This document shows positions 18,402 to 27,691 of a stretch of 64,000 nt of DNA, one piece after another. The notes beneath the pieces were generated by a model that saw only the letters and a list, made by a program, of their open reading frames with translations, was not told the DNA's origin and ran no database searches. The stretch's first letter is position 1. Every line of letters starts with the position of its first letter. A program made the translations under genes and the position numbers. The stretch comes from Arthrobacter sp. MAHUQ-56 (lineage in GTDB: Bacteria; Actinomycetota; Actinomycetes; Actinomycetales; Micrococcaceae). The stretch is taken from NCBI RefSeq assembly GCF_019710585.1, contig NZ_JAIFZQ010000010.1, positions 62,001 through 126,000 on the forward strand, read 5' to 3'.

Positions 18402-19250
18402 TCAGGGCACGGTGAGGAAGTCGATCACTTCCTCCACCCTGCCGAGCAGCGAGGGCTCCAGGTCTGCGTAGGTACGGACGGCGCCCAACAGCTTCTGCCA
18501 TCCGAGCCCGACGTCCTCCTTGGTTGCATGGGGCCAGCCAAAGGCTTTCAGGATGCCGGTCTTCCAGTCCTGGCCGCGGGGGACGGCGGGCCATCGGTCG
18601 ATCCCCAGGACGGCCGGCCGGATCGCCTGCCAGACATCGACGTAGGGGTGGCCGACAATCAGCACGTTCCCGGCGGCGCCGGGCGAGGCCATCACTGCGT
18701 CCGCGATGCGGGATTCCTTCGAATTGGGCACCAGGTGGTCCACCAGGACGCCGAGGCGCCTGGCCGGCCCGGGGCGGAAGTCGGCCACCGCCGCGGCAAG
18801 GTCGTCGATGCCGTGCAGGGGCTCGACGACGATGCCCTCCACGCGGAGGTCGTCGCCCCAGACTTTCTCCACAAGTTCGGCGTCGTGTTTGCCCTCCACC
18901 CAGATCCGGCTCGCCTTGGCCACCTGGGCACGCTGGCCTTCGACCCGCACCGATCCCGATGCCGTCCTGCCTGCGGGCACGCCCGCAGCGGCCCGCGGCG
19001 CCGGAGGCATCAGCCGGATGGCTTGGCCGTCCAGGAGGAACCCGAAGCCCAGCCGGAAGGAACGGGACTTGCCGCGCCGGTCCTCCAACGCCACCACGTG
19101 CATGCCGCCAGACTTCTCCACGCGGGTCACGGCACCCACCCAGCCCGACTGGACGTCCTCGAGCACCATCCCGCGTTCAACAGGAACTTCGGGCAGCTCC
19201 GCGCGGACCGGCGCGGACATGTCCCGGGGGCCCCAGTTCTGGTAATCCAT
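18402..19250 (-). CDS. DUF3097 family protein
   Basis: A 282-residue soluble protein of the actinobacterial DUF3097 family. The start MDYQNWGPRDMS at 19250 has an AGGCGG site upstream. Conserved-looking stretches include GAVTRVEKSGGMHVVALEDRRGK, RIWVEGKHDAELVEKVWGDDLRVEG, VDHLVPNSKESRIAD and VLIVGHPYVDVWQA. The segment WVEGKHDAELVEKVWGDDLR followed by VDHLVPNSKE is reminiscent of a TOPRIM-like fold, but that is only an impression. It is divergent from hrcA. Confidence 0.82.
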   Translation of the reverse strand: MDYQNWGPRDMSAPVRAELPEVPVERGMVLEDVQSGWVGAVTRVEKSGGMHVVALEDRRGKSRSFRLGFGFLLDGQAIRLMPPAPRAAAGVPAGRTASGSVRVEGQRAQVAKASRIWVEGKHDAELVEKVWGDDLRVEGIVVEPLHGIDDLAAAVADFRPGPARRLGVLVDHLVPNSKESRIADAVMASPGAAGNVLIVGHPYVDVWQAIRPAVLGIDRWPAVPRGQDWKTGILKAFGWPHATKEDVGLGWQKLLGAVRTYADLEPSLLGRVEEVIDFLTVP

Positions 19251-19262
19251 GGATGTGATCCG

Positions 19263-19274
19263 CCTAGCGCTAGG
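19263..19274. promoter_or_regulatory. 12-bp palindrome between DUF3097 gene and hrcA
   Basis: CCTAGCGCTAGG is a perfect palindrome containing two CTAG tetramers, which are rare in this GC-rich DNA. It overlaps the ribosome-site region of the DUF3097 gene and lies 68 bp upstream of the CIRCE element. It may be an operator, but the regulator is not known. Confidence 0.35.
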
Positions 19275-19329
19275 TAGTGAGCACCGGAATTTCGCCCGGA
19301 GCGGTACCAATGCTAACAACGCGCGGCGG

Positions 19330-19335
19330 CATAAT
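19330..19335 (+). promoter_or_regulatory. -10 box of the hrcA promoter
   Basis: CATAAT at 19330-19335 would start transcription at about 19342, the first base of the CIRCE operator, as in other HrcA-controlled promoters. No clear -35 element was found. Confidence 0.5.
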
Positions 19336-19341
19336 AGACTG

Positions 19342-19368
19342 TTAGCACTGAGGCATGTCGAGTGCTAA
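19342..19368. promoter_or_regulatory. CIRCE operator (HrcA-binding inverted repeat)
   Basis: TTAGCACTg (19342-19350), nine spacer bases and GAGTGCTAA (19360-19368) match the CIRCE consensus TTAGCACTC-N9-GAGTGCTAA at 17 of 18 arm positions. It lies 63 bp before the hrcA start, so HrcA should repress its own operon (hrcA-dnaJ-rsmE), with release on heat shock. Confidence 0.95.
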
Positions 19369-19430
19369 ACCCTTGTTGGTGGCAGCATGCAGGCGGGGCG
19401 GAGGCCCCGGACCATGGATGGAGGTGGAGA

Positions 19431-20444
19431 GTGAGCGAGCCACGCAAACTGGAAGTACTGCGGGCCATCGTGGAGGATTACGTCCACTCCCGCGAGCCGG
19501 TCGGTTCCAAGGCCCTGGTGGAGCGGCATCATCTTGGGGTCTCCAGCGCCACCATCCGCAACGACATGGCGGCCCTGGAGGATGAGGGCCTGATCACGGC
19601 GCCGCATACCAGCGCCGGACGCATCCCCACCGACAAGGGCTACCGGCTGTTCGTGGACCAGATTTCGGCGGTCAAGCCACTCTCCGCCGCGGAGCGCCGC
19701 GCCATCCAGTCCCTGCTTGAGGGGTCTGACGACCTCGATGACGTGCTGGACCGCACCGTCCGTCTGCTTGCGCAGCTCACCAACCAGGTGGCCGTAGTCC
19801 AGTACCCCCACCTGAGCAGGGCCCTGGTCCGCCACATCGAATTCGTCCTGCTTGCCCCGCGTAAGGTCCTCGTGGTCCTGATCGCCAACAGCGGCAAAGT
19901 GGAGCAACGGGTCATCGACGTCGGACAGGACCTTGGCGACGACGTGCTGGCGGCCCTGCGCACGCGTTTCCTCGGGGCCCTGGCCGGCACACCGCTGAGC
20001 CAGCTCAGCCAGGCGCTTCCCGCCGTCGTCGCCGCTGCCGCCCCGTCCCAGCGGCAGGCGGCCCACGCGCTGGCCCATGGCCTTGAGGCGTTGGCGCAAA
20101 GCAGCCGGGAGGACCGGATGGTGATGGCCGGCACCGCCAACCTCGCCAGGTCCAACGTGGACTTCCCGCTCAGCATCGGCCCGGTGCTTGAGGCGCTGGA
20201 GGAGCAGGTGGTGATGCTGCGGCTGCTGAGCGAGATGGCCCAGGACCACCGTGGTGTGGCCGTCAGCATCGGGAGGGAAAACCCGTATGACGGGCTCGCC
20301 GAGGCCTCCGTTGTGGCCACCGGCTACGGGCCGGACAGTGCCGCAAAAGTAGGGATCCTCGGCCCCACAAGGATGGACTATCCCACCACCATGGCCGCGG
20401 TGAGGGCCGTGGCGCGTTACCTTTCCAGGATTCTGGGGCCCTGA
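19431..20444 (+). CDS. hrcA: heat-inducible transcriptional repressor HrcA
   Basis: A 337-residue repressor that binds CIRCE elements and depends on GroEL for activity in other bacteria. The GTG start gives [18 protein letters not shown] and has GGAGGTGGAGA upstream. The N-terminal winged helix runs [34 protein letters not shown], followed by [18 protein letters not shown], both standard for HrcA. The GAF-like C-terminal domain ends [23 protein letters not shown]. The gene heads an operon with dnaJ. dnaK and grpE are not nearby, so this dnaJ is the HrcA-linked copy. Confidence 0.96.
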   Translation: MSEPRKLEVLRAIVEDYVHSREPVGSKALVERHHLGVSSATIRNDMAALEDEGLITAPHTSAGRIPTDKGYRLFVDQISAVKPLSAAERRAIQSLLEGSDDLDDVLDRTVRLLAQLTNQVAVVQYPHLSRALVRHIEFVLLAPRKVLVVLIANSGKVEQRVIDVGQDLGDDVLAALRTRFLGALAGTPLSQLSQALPAVVAAAAPSQRQAAHALAHGLEALAQSSREDRMVMAGTANLARSNVDFPLSIGPVLEALEEQVVMLRLLSEMAQDHRGVAVSIGRENPYDGLAEASVVATGYGPDSAAKVGILGPTRMDYPTTMAAVRAVARYLSRILGP

Positions 20445-20534
20445 CCCCGTCATGCCGGCCGCTGGTTGTTGCGGTGGCCGGCTAAGGCCGGGCAGCCCCA
20501 GTACATGCAGTACAACAAGGAAGAGATACGAACT

Positions 20535-21662
20535 TTGAGCAGCCACTATGACGTCCTAGGAGTCTCGCCGGAGGCGACGGGAGAAGAGATCAAGAAGGCC
20601 TACCGCAAGCTGGCCCGCACCCTTCACCCGGACGTAAACCCCGGTGCGGACGCTGCGGAGCGCTTCAAGGCAGTAACTCACGCCTATGAGGTCCTCTCCG
20701 ACCCCCAGAAGCGCCGTGTCTACGACACCACGGGCAACGAGAACGGGACGGACAATGGATTCGGCGGAGCCGGCTACGCGGGCCAGGGCTTTGCCTTCCA
20801 GGATATCTTCGACACCTTCTTCGGTGCCGGCGGCACGTCCGGCCCGGCATCCCGTGTACGCCGGGGCCAGGACGCCCTGATCTCTGTCCGCATCGACCTG
20901 CGGGACGCCGTGTTCGGCGTCAACAAGAAGCTTGAAGTGGATACCGCGGTTGTCTGTCCCACCTGCGACGGATCCTGCTGCCGCCCCGGAACCCAGCCGG
21001 AGCGCTGCGACATCTGCGGCGGCAGTGGCCAGGTGCAGCGGGCAGTCCGCTCCATCCTGGGCCAGGTCATGACGGCAGCGCCCTGCGGTACCTGCGAAGG
21101 ATTCGGCACGGTCATCAAGGACCCGTGCAACGAATGCAGCGGCCAGGGCCGCATCCGCAGCCGCCGTTCGCTGACCATCAAGGTTCCCGCCGGCGTGGCC
21201 ACCGGAACCCGCATCCAGCTCGCCGGGCAGGGTGAAGCCGGCCCTGCCGGCGGTCCCGCCGGTGACCTCTACGTGGAAATCCGCGTCAACAACGACGCCA
21301 CCTACGTTAGGGAAGGCGACGACCTGCACGCCACCTTGCATATCCCCATGACGGCCGCGGCCCTGGGCACGGACGTCAGCCTGGAAACGTTCGACGGCAC
21401 CCAGGAGATCGACGTCAAGCCCGGGACCCAGTCGGGGGAGATCATCACCCTGCGCGGCCTTGGGGTCACCCACCTGCGCGGGTACGGCCGCGGCGACCTG
21501 AAGGTCCACCTCCAGGTGGACACCCCGGCCAAACTGGATTCCCAGCAGGAGGACCTCCTGCGGCAGCTTGCCAAGCTGCGCGGTGAACAGATCACCGAGG
21601 GCAAGCTCGCTGCCAGTGGCGGCATGTTCGCCAAGCTTCGGGACCGGCTCGGTAACCTGTAA
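20535..21662 (+). CDS. dnaJ: chaperone DnaJ (HrcA-linked copy)
   Basis: A type I Hsp40 of about 375 residues. The J domain ([26 protein letters not shown]) carries the HPD triad in LHPDVN. A Gly/Phe-rich region follows ([26 protein letters not shown]), then four zinc-binding CxxC repeats (CPTCDG, CDICGG, CGTCEG, CNECSG) and the C-terminal substrate domain. The preferred start is TTG 20535 with AAGGAAGAG upstream. ATG 20505 is an in-frame alternative. It stimulates DnaK ATPase in protein folding, and regulation is expected through the CIRCE site before hrcA. Confidence 0.93.
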   Translation: MSSHYDVLGVSPEATGEEIKKAYRKLARTLHPDVNPGADAAERFKAVTHAYEVLSDPQKRRVYDTTGNENGTDNGFGGAGYAGQGFAFQDIFDTFFGAGGTSGPASRVRRGQDALISVRIDLRDAVFGVNKKLEVDTAVVCPTCDGSCCRPGTQPERCDICGGSGQVQRAVRSILGQVMTAAPCGTCEGFGTVIKDPCNECSGQGRIRSRRSLTIKVPAGVATGTRIQLAGQGEAGPAGGPAGDLYVEIRVNNDATYVREGDDLHATLHIPMTAAALGTDVSLETFDGTQEIDVKPGTQSGEIITLRGLGVTHLRGYGRGDLKVHLQVDTPAKLDSQQEDLLRQLAKLRGEQITEGKLAASGGMFAKLRDRLGNL

Positions 21663-21664
21663 CG

Positions 21665-22444
21665 GTGAGCAACCCCGTCTTCTTCACCGCCGCAGGCGCC
21701 CTGGACGGCTTGGTCCCCGGTGGACTGTTCGTCCTCGAAGGGCCGGAGGCGCGGCACGCGGTCACCGTCAAACGGCTTTCACCGGGTGAGGCCGTGGACA
21801 TTGTCGACGGCGCCGGCACCCGCATGACGGGGAAGGTCGTTTCGGCCGCGCCCTCCGGCCTTGAGGTGGAGTGCGTAACCGTGGCGGCAGAACCCCGCCC
21901 GGACATCCGACTGGTGCTGGTCCAGGCCCTGGCGAAGGGTGACCGGGATGAACTGGCCATCGAAACGGCCACCGAACTGGGCATTGATGCCGTCATACCG
22001 TGGCAGTCCGAACGGTCCATCGTGCGGTGGAAAGGCGACCGGGCAGCCCGCGCCCACGCCAAGTGGCAGTCCTCCGTAGCCGCGGCGGCAAAGCAGGCGC
22101 GGCGGGCGTGGATCCCGGATGTCCGGCCCGCCGTCGAGTCCGCCGGGCTGCGCGCGGCCGTAGAAGCGGCGGACCTTGCGGTGATCCTGCACGAGGACGC
22201 CGTGCGGCCGCTGCGCTCCGTCCTCGAAGCATGGCCTGGCCGCGGCAGCGAGGGCCCACGGGAGGTTTTGCTGATCGTTGGTCCCGAGGGCGGCATCAGC
22301 CCACGTGAAGTAACGAAGCTCTGCAGCGCGGGCGCCGTTACCGCCCTGCTGGGGCACCATGTCCTGCGCTCGTCAACGGCCGGCCCGGCCGCCGTCGTGC
22401 TTGCCAGCGACGTCCTGGGCCTGTGGGCTGCTAGCGAACCGTAA
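21665..22444 (+). CDS. rsmE: 16S rRNA (uracil-1498-N3)-methyltransferase
   Basis: A 259-residue SPOUT-fold methyltransferase that modifies U1498 of 16S rRNA with SAM. The N-terminal PUA-like part includes FVLEGPEARHAVTVKRLSPGE. The knot region shows LIVGPEGGISPREV and LLGHHVLRSSTAGPAAV, the SAM-binding signature of RsmE. It starts 2 nt after dnaJ, so it belongs to the hrcA-dnaJ-rsmE operon. Its 3' end overlaps the end of the convergent GerMN gene by 14 bp. Confidence 0.94.
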   Translation: MSNPVFFTAAGALDGLVPGGLFVLEGPEARHAVTVKRLSPGEAVDIVDGAGTRMTGKVVSAAPSGLEVECVTVAAEPRPDIRLVLVQALAKGDRDELAIETATELGIDAVIPWQSERSIVRWKGDRAARAHAKWQSSVAAAAKQARRAWIPDVRPAVESAGLRAAVEAADLAVILHEDAVRPLRSVLEAWPGRGSEGPREVLLIVGPEGGISPREVTKLCSAGAVTALLGHHVLRSSTAGPAAVVLASDVLGLWAASEP

Positions 22445-23387
22445 AGGTGCGCGTGTCCTCGTTCCGGTCCGGCTCGCCGCCGGAACCGGCCTGCCCCACC
22501 CGCAGTTCGTAATCGCCGGGAGGCAGGGTGAGGGCGAGAGTGAAGGCGCCCGCCTGCCCCTGCTCCGCTGCGGCGGTGGTCTCGCCGGTCAGGAAAGGTG
22601 TCTTGCTGCCGCCGTCCGCCGCTTGCAGGATCTGCCAGTGCAGCTTGCTGCCGGGGGAGGTGCTGCGTCCGGTGATCTTGATGCTGCCTCCGGGTACCTC
22701 CGCGTCCTCCTGGGGATCGATGATCCACACCGGCGCCACCAGTCCGGCGGCGCGGGTCATCAGGGCACCCAGCTGCACATGCCCGAACGCCACATAGTCC
22801 GTGTGTCCGTCCACCAGGATCCGGACGCGGATCTGCTGTCCGGTATCGATCAGCCCCGAACTCGCGGCGGCCGCAGTGGCCGTATAGATCAGCTGCTGGA
22901 TGGCGCGGGCGGCCATGTCGGCGTCGAGGTTGCTGTTGAAGGCGTCCGCGGAGACGTCAACGGTGATGACATCCTTGCCCGAGATCGACGTGGCGAGCTT
23001 GCCGGGGTTCTGCCACGGCGTGAAGAAATCCGGGTCAAGGGGCTTGTCCGACATCATGGCCCGCAGGGCACGCGTTACCGGGTTCTCCTGCTCCGGAACG
23101 TCCCGGAACTCGCGGTACAGGAAGATGTTGCCCCCGCTGCGGCCAATCCAGTACACCGGGGCCTTGTTCGAAGACTGCGTGGTCTCCAGCGGCGCGCTGG
23201 TGGCGGGACCATCCGGCATGGTGCCGCCCGTGGCGGGCACTGAGGCGAGCGAGCGGGAGGGCGTCGGGCCCCCTTCGGCCGTGCAGCCCGACAGCACCGG
23301 AACGAGGACGAGGACTCCTGCCAGGACGACGGGGCGCACCCGGCCCGCCATTCGTCCAGCCCATGAGGGCGCAGAGGTTTCCGGCAC
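22431..23387 (-). CDS. GerMN-domain lipoprotein
   Basis: A secreted lipoprotein of about 318 residues with lipobox VPVLSGC. The start is uncertain: GTG 23387 is preferred over ATG 23474, and ATG 23351 is also possible. After a Ser/Thr/Pro linker, a GerMN domain runs VYWIGRSGGNIFLYREFRDV...TPWQNPGKLATSISGKDVITVDVSADAF...QQLIYTATAA. A C-terminal Gmad2-like immunoglobulin-type domain (VWIIDPQEDAEVPGGSIKITGRS...PPGDYELRVGQAG) follows. In actinobacteria such proteins are envelope lipoproteins, some linked to two-component sensors (LpqB-like), but no sensor gene is adjacent here. Confidence 0.82.
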   Translation of the reverse strand: MPETSAPSWAGRMAGRVRPVVLAGVLVLVPVLSGCTAEGGPTPSRSLASVPATGGTMPDGPATSAPLETTQSSNKAPVYWIGRSGGNIFLYREFRDVPEQENPVTRALRAMMSDKPLDPDFFTPWQNPGKLATSISGKDVITVDVSADAFNSNLDADMAARAIQQLIYTATAAAASSGLIDTGQQIRVRILVDGHTDYVAFGHVQLGALMTRAAGLVAPVWIIDPQEDAEVPGGSIKITGRSTSPGSKLHWQILQAADGGSKTPFLTGETTAAAEQGQAGAFTLALTLPPGDYELRVGQAGSGGEPDRNEDTRTFTVR

Positions 23388-23728
23388 TTCCTTGCCCTTG
23401 TCCTTTCGTGGCGTGGCGGGCCGATCCCCTGACGGCCTGGTGTCCCAGCAGACGCTGGATTTCCAGCATGGCACAGCCGCCGGTGCGCCCGCGCGGTGAT
23501 TAGGCTGTACCCGCCCAACTGCAACGGTAACGATATGAGCCCGATATGAAGTTGATACAAACCGTCCCTCATGCCAAGCGGACGGTCCGTGTCCGCCGCC
23601 GGAGAGCCGCGGGGCTCCCGCACTTCAACACCGGCGCGTCATCCGCCCCCGGTGCATGCTGACGTAAGATAAATGGATCGCTGAACTTGGCGCCGTGCAG
23701 CGGCCGCCGGCGAAGCAAACGAAAACAT
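23388..23728. other. intergenic region between GerMN gene and phoH
   Basis: About 340 bp separates two divergent genes. A TAAGAT at 23665-23670 could be the -10 box for phoH. A near-duplicate CGATATGA occurs twice around 23532-23550. No RNA gene or strong hairpin was seen. Confidence 0.4.
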
Positions 23729-24859
23729 ATGCCGAACTTCGAGGGGACCACGGGCCTGCGGGCCAGCACCATGACTGAATCAGCAAACGGCAGGCGGCGG
23801 CTCAACACGGGCGAAGGCAGCCCGGGGGAATTTCCCCATTCCCTTCCCGGCATCCGCACTGAAGTTGTCCTTTTCGAGAACTCAGACCAGATGGTTCAAT
23901 CCCTCGGCAGCCATGATGAGGCCTTGAGGTTCATCGAGGAGCAATTTCCGGACGTCAACTTCCATGCGCGCGGCAACGAGCTTTCCATCAGCGGCCCCAG
24001 CAGTGATGTTCCCCGGATCATGCGGCTCCTCCAGGAAGTCCGCGGGCTGGTGGCCCGCGGCACGGTCATCACCCCGGCTGTCCTGCAGCAGCTCGCAGCG
24101 CTCCTGCGCACCCAGTCCCTGCAGAACCCGGTGGACGTGCTGACCCACGACATCCTCTCCAGCCGTGGCAGGACCATCCGTCCCAAAACGCTGAACCAAA
24201 AAAACTATGTCGACTCCATCGATGCCAACACGGTCATCTTCGGCATCGGCCCTGCCGGAACCGGCAAGACCTACCTCGCCATGGCCAAAGCTGTCCAGGC
24301 GCTGCAGCAAAAAGAGGTCAGCCGCATCATCCTCACCCGCCCGGCGGTAGAGGCGGGGGAGCGGCTGGGTTTCCTGCCGGGGACGCTGAGCGACAAGATC
24401 GACCCTTACCTGCGTCCGCTCTACGACGCCCTCCACGACATGATGGACCCAGAGTCCATCCCGCGGCTGATGGCCGCCGGCACCATCGAAGTGGCACCGC
24501 TGGCCTACATGCGCGGACGGACCCTCAATGACGCCTTCATCATCCTGGACGAGGCTCAGAACACTACGCCCGAGCAGATGAAGATGTTCCTGACGAGGCT
24601 CGGTTTCGGCTCCAAAATGGTGGTCACCGGGGACGTCACCCAGGTGGATCTGCCGTTCGGCACCCGGTCGGGGCTGCGCATCGTGGAGGAAATCCTGCAG
24701 GGCATAGAGGGCGTCAACTTCTCCGTCCTGGACGCCGCCGACGTCGTCCGCCACCGGCTCGTGGGGGACATCGTCAATGCCTACAGCCTCTGGGACGAAG
24801 TCCAGCGGAACAGGGTCAAGCACTCAGCAAGCAGGGAAAAGCGGGGGGAACACGCGTGA
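23729..24859 (+). CDS. phoH: PhoH family ATPase
   Basis: A P-loop ATPase of about 376 residues from the start chosen here (ATG 23771 is also possible). A KH-like N-terminal part precedes the Walker A motif GPAGTGKT at residues 174-181. The TRPAVEAGERLGFLPGTLSDKIDPYLRPLYD block, Walker B IILDEAQ and MVVTGDVTQVDLP follow. PhoH proteins are linked to RNA metabolism, and in actinobacteria this gene is regularly next to ybeY and era, as here. The stop overlaps the ybeY start by 4 nt, so translation is probably coupled. Confidence 0.92.
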   Translation: MPNFEGTTGLRASTMTESANGRRRLNTGEGSPGEFPHSLPGIRTEVVLFENSDQMVQSLGSHDEALRFIEEQFPDVNFHARGNELSISGPSSDVPRIMRLLQEVRGLVARGTVITPAVLQQLAALLRTQSLQNPVDVLTHDILSSRGRTIRPKTLNQKNYVDSIDANTVIFGIGPAGTGKTYLAMAKAVQALQQKEVSRIILTRPAVEAGERLGFLPGTLSDKIDPYLRPLYDALHDMMDPESIPRLMAAGTIEVAPLAYMRGRTLNDAFIILDEAQNTTPEQMKMFLTRLGFGSKMVVTGDVTQVDLPFGTRSGLRIVEEILQGIEGVNFSVLDAADVVRHRLVGDIVNAYSLWDEVQRNRVKHSASREKRGEHA

Positions 24860-25329
24860 GCATTGAGGTGAACAACGAATCCGGTGTCCAGGTTGAGGAA
24901 GCCGAACTTGTTGCGTTGTCCCGTTACATCTTCGAACAGCTCTACATCCATCCCCAGGCCGAGCTGTCCATCCTCCTGGTGGACGAACCGGCGATGGAAA
25001 AGCTGCACATCGAGCTGATGGACGAACCGGGTGCCACCGATGTCCTGTCGGTGCCCATGGATGAGCTCACCCCGGGAACCCCCGACCGGCCCACGCCGCA
25101 GGGGATGCTGGGGGACATTGCGATCTGCCCGCAGGTTGCCAAGGTGCAGGCCAAAAACGCGGGCCACTCCCTGCAGGACGAAATGCTGCTGCTGACCACC
25201 CACGGGATCCTGCACCTGCTCGGCTACGACCATGCCGAACCGGAAGAAAAAGCGGAGATGTTCGGGCTCCAGCGGGAACTGCTGTCCGGCTTCACCGGCA
25301 AAGAAGCACCCGCCGAGACAACCCAGTGA
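24856..25329 (+). CDS. ybeY: endoribonuclease / rRNA maturation factor YbeY
   Basis: A 157-residue metal-dependent RNase that takes part in 16S rRNA 3' maturation and ribosome quality control. The H3 zinc motif THGILHLLGYDH places the three histidines at residues 116, 120 and 126. GATDVLSVPM and LGDIAICP are also family hallmarks. It overlaps phoH upstream and the CorC gene downstream by 4 nt each. Confidence 0.95.
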   Translation: MSIEVNNESGVQVEEAELVALSRYIFEQLYIHPQAELSILLVDEPAMEKLHIELMDEPGATDVLSVPMDELTPGTPDRPTPQGMLGDIAICPQVAKVQAKNAGHSLQDEMLLLTTHGILHLLGYDHAEPEEKAEMFGLQRELLSGFTGKEAPAETTQ

Positions 25330-26657
25330 CGCAACTGCTCCTGGTCGCGATGGCATTGGTGTTCCTTGCCGTCGCGGCAGTGCTGACGGCAGCGGAAGCC
25401 GCTTTCAGCTTCCTTCCTCGCCACGACGCCGAACAGGCCCTGCTGAGAAGCCGCGGGACTGCCATGCGCCGGATCCTTGCCCAGCCGGTAGCCCACACGC
25501 GGGCACTGAGATTCTGGCGGGTCTGGTTCGAGATGGCTTCCGCAGTGGCCGTCGCGGTCCTCGTTTCAAGCCTGCTGGACAACGTCTGGCTGGCGGGACT
25601 GGTGGCCACCGGCATCATGGCGCTGCTGGGATTCGTCATAGTGGGTGTTTCGCCGCGCCAGATTGGGCGGCTCCATTCCACCGCCGTCGTCCGCTTCACG
25701 GCGCCCATGGTCCGCTTCCTGACAAGCATCCTCGGACCCATCCCCGGCTGGCTCGTGGCACTGGGCAGTTCTGCAGCCCCCGGCGCGCCCGGGGGCGATG
25801 ATGCATTCTTCAGTGAGCAGGAATTCCGTGAGCTCCTGGACCGGGCCAGCGAATCGGACATGATCGAGGACACCGAAGCGGAAATGATCCAGTCCGTGTT
25901 CGATTTCGGCGATACGCTCGTCCGCGCCGTCATGGTGCCGAGGACGGACATCGTCACCATTGACGCCGGCTCCAGCCTTCGCCAGGCCATGTCCCTGTTC
26001 CTGCGCTCCGGGTATTCCCGAATCCCCGTCATCAGCGAAAACACTGACCACATCCTGGGCATCATCTACCTCAAGGACGTTGCCGCCGCCATCCACCAGT
26101 TGGCTGCGGACGAGGAACAGCCGGTGGTGGAGGCCCTGGCCCGCGAAGTGCGGTACGTGCCCGAATCCAAGCCCGTCAGCGACCTCCTGCGGGAGCTCCA
26201 GAAGGAATCCACGCACGTGGCCATCGTGATCGACGAGTACGGCGGCACTGCCGGCCTGGTCACCCTTGAGGACCTGATCGAGGAAATTGTCGGGGAAATC
26301 GTCGACGAATATGACACCGAGAGCGCCGAAGCCGTAGCGCTGGGCGACGGCTCCTACCGTGTCAGCGCGCGGATGGGCATCGATGACCTTGGTGAGCTGT
26401 TCGATCTCGAGCTCGACGACGACGAGGTGGACACCGTGGGTGGCCTCCTCGCCAAGGCCCTGGGCCGTGTTCCCATCGTGGGAAGCAGCATGGAAGTACA
26501 GGGCGTGTCGCTGCGCGCCGACAGGCTGGAAGGCCGCCGGAACCGGGTAAGCCACATCATTGCGGCGCCGGTGCCAAGAGTAGAGACTGACCTTGAAGGC
26601 CTCCTGGAAGAGGCCGAAGCAACCCAGCAGGGAGTTCCCCGTGAGCAAGAAAAATAA
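25326..26657 (+). CDS. CNNM/CorC-type transporter-associated protein (DUF21, CBS pair, CorC_HlyC)
   Basis: A 443-residue membrane protein. An N-terminal DUF21 region with about four hydrophobic segments (residues 1-150) leads to [37 protein letters not shown]. Two CBS motifs follow ([14 protein letters not shown]...; [27 protein letters not shown]), then the CorC_HlyC domain with [12 protein letters not shown]. Such proteins are implicated in magnesium or cobalt efflux. The old name hemolysin is misleading. It overlaps era by 17 nt. Confidence 0.88.
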   Translation: MTQLLLVAMALVFLAVAAVLTAAEAAFSFLPRHDAEQALLRSRGTAMRRILAQPVAHTRALRFWRVWFEMASAVAVAVLVSSLLDNVWLAGLVATGIMALLGFVIVGVSPRQIGRLHSTAVVRFTAPMVRFLTSILGPIPGWLVALGSSAAPGAPGGDDAFFSEQEFRELLDRASESDMIEDTEAEMIQSVFDFGDTLVRAVMVPRTDIVTIDAGSSLRQAMSLFLRSGYSRIPVISENTDHILGIIYLKDVAAAIHQLAADEEQPVVEALAREVRYVPESKPVSDLLRELQKESTHVAIVIDEYGGTAGLVTLEDLIEEIVGEIVDEYDTESAEAVALGDGSYRVSARMGIDDLGELFDLELDDDEVDTVGGLLAKALGRVPIVGSSMEVQGVSLRADRLEGRRNRVSHIIAAPVPRVETDLEGLLEEAEATQQGVPREQEK

Positions 26658-27600
26658 GGATGCAGCCGCCGAGGACTTCGGCGGTTTCCGCGCCGGTTTC
26701 TCGGTACTCGTCGGACGGCCTAACGCGGGCAAGTCCACGTTGACGAACGCGCTGGTCGGCAAGAAAGTGGCCATCACATCCGCGAAGCCGCAAACGACGC
26801 GCCACACCATCAGGGGCATCGTCCACCGCGAGGACGCCCAGCTGATCCTGGTGGACACCCCGGGCCTGCACCGCCCGCGCACCCTCCTCGGCAAGCGGCT
26901 CAATGACCTTGTCGCCGACACGCTGTCCGAGGTTGACGCCATCGGATTCTGCCTCCCGGCCAACGAAAAGATCGGCCCCGGCGACAAGTTCATCGCAGCG
27001 CAGCTCGCCGCGGTGGGACGCAAGCCTGTGGTGGCCATCGTGACGAAGGCGGACCTGGTGGACCGCCAGCAGCTCACGGAACAGCTCCTCGCCGTCGCCG
27101 AGCTCGGACGCGAAGTCATGGGGGAGGACGGCTGGAAGGACATCGTCCCTGTCTCGGCAACTGACGGCTTCCAGGTGGAAACGGTGGCCGACGTGCTGAT
27201 CAGCCACATGCCGCCGTCGCCGCCGCTGTACCCGGACGGTGAACTGACGGACGAACCCGAAGCCGTGATGGTGGCGGAGCTGATCCGCGAAGCTGCGCTG
27301 GAAGGCGTCCGTGATGAACTTCCCCATTCCCTCGCCGTGGTGGTCGAGGAGATTGTTCCCCGGGAGGACCGGCCTGAGGACAATCCGCTGCTGGATGTGC
27401 GCGTTAACCTCTACGTGGAGCGACCCTCGCAAAAGGCCATCATCATCGGCAAGGGCGGGAGCAGGCTCCGCGAAGTGGGCACCAACGCCCGCAAGGGCAT
27501 CGAAGCCCTCCTGGGCACGCGCATCTATCTTGACCTCCACGTCAAGGTGGCGAAGGACTGGCAGCGGGACCCCAAACAGCTCGTCAAACTGGGTTTCTAA
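26641..27600 (+). CDS. era: GTPase Era
   Basis: A 319-residue ribosome-assembly GTPase that binds the 3' end of 16S rRNA. G1 GRPNAGKST is at residues 25-33, G3 DTPGLH follows, and G4 is TKAD. The C-terminal KH domain shows IIIGKGGSRLREVGTNARKGIEALLG, and KLGF ends the protein. I choose GTG 26641 ([12 protein letters not shown]). The frame is open earlier but inside the CorC gene. YbeY and Era act in the same rRNA maturation step, which fits the cluster. Confidence 0.95.
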   Translation: MSKKNKDAAAEDFGGFRAGFSVLVGRPNAGKSTLTNALVGKKVAITSAKPQTTRHTIRGIVHREDAQLILVDTPGLHRPRTLLGKRLNDLVADTLSEVDAIGFCLPANEKIGPGDKFIAAQLAAVGRKPVVAIVTKADLVDRQQLTEQLLAVAELGREVMGEDGWKDIVPVSATDGFQVETVADVLISHMPPSPPLYPDGELTDEPEAVMVAELIREAALEGVRDELPHSLAVVVEEIVPREDRPEDNPLLDVRVNLYVERPSQKAIIIGKGGSRLREVGTNARKGIEALLGTRIYLDLHVKVAKDWQRDPKQLVKLGF

Positions 27601-27691
27601 CCCCTAGCGGCCCTCTTGGGGGCCAACCCCTTAATTTACAGACTGGACCACTAAAATGGACCGGATTCGTCTTTAGAGGAAGGTTCACCAC

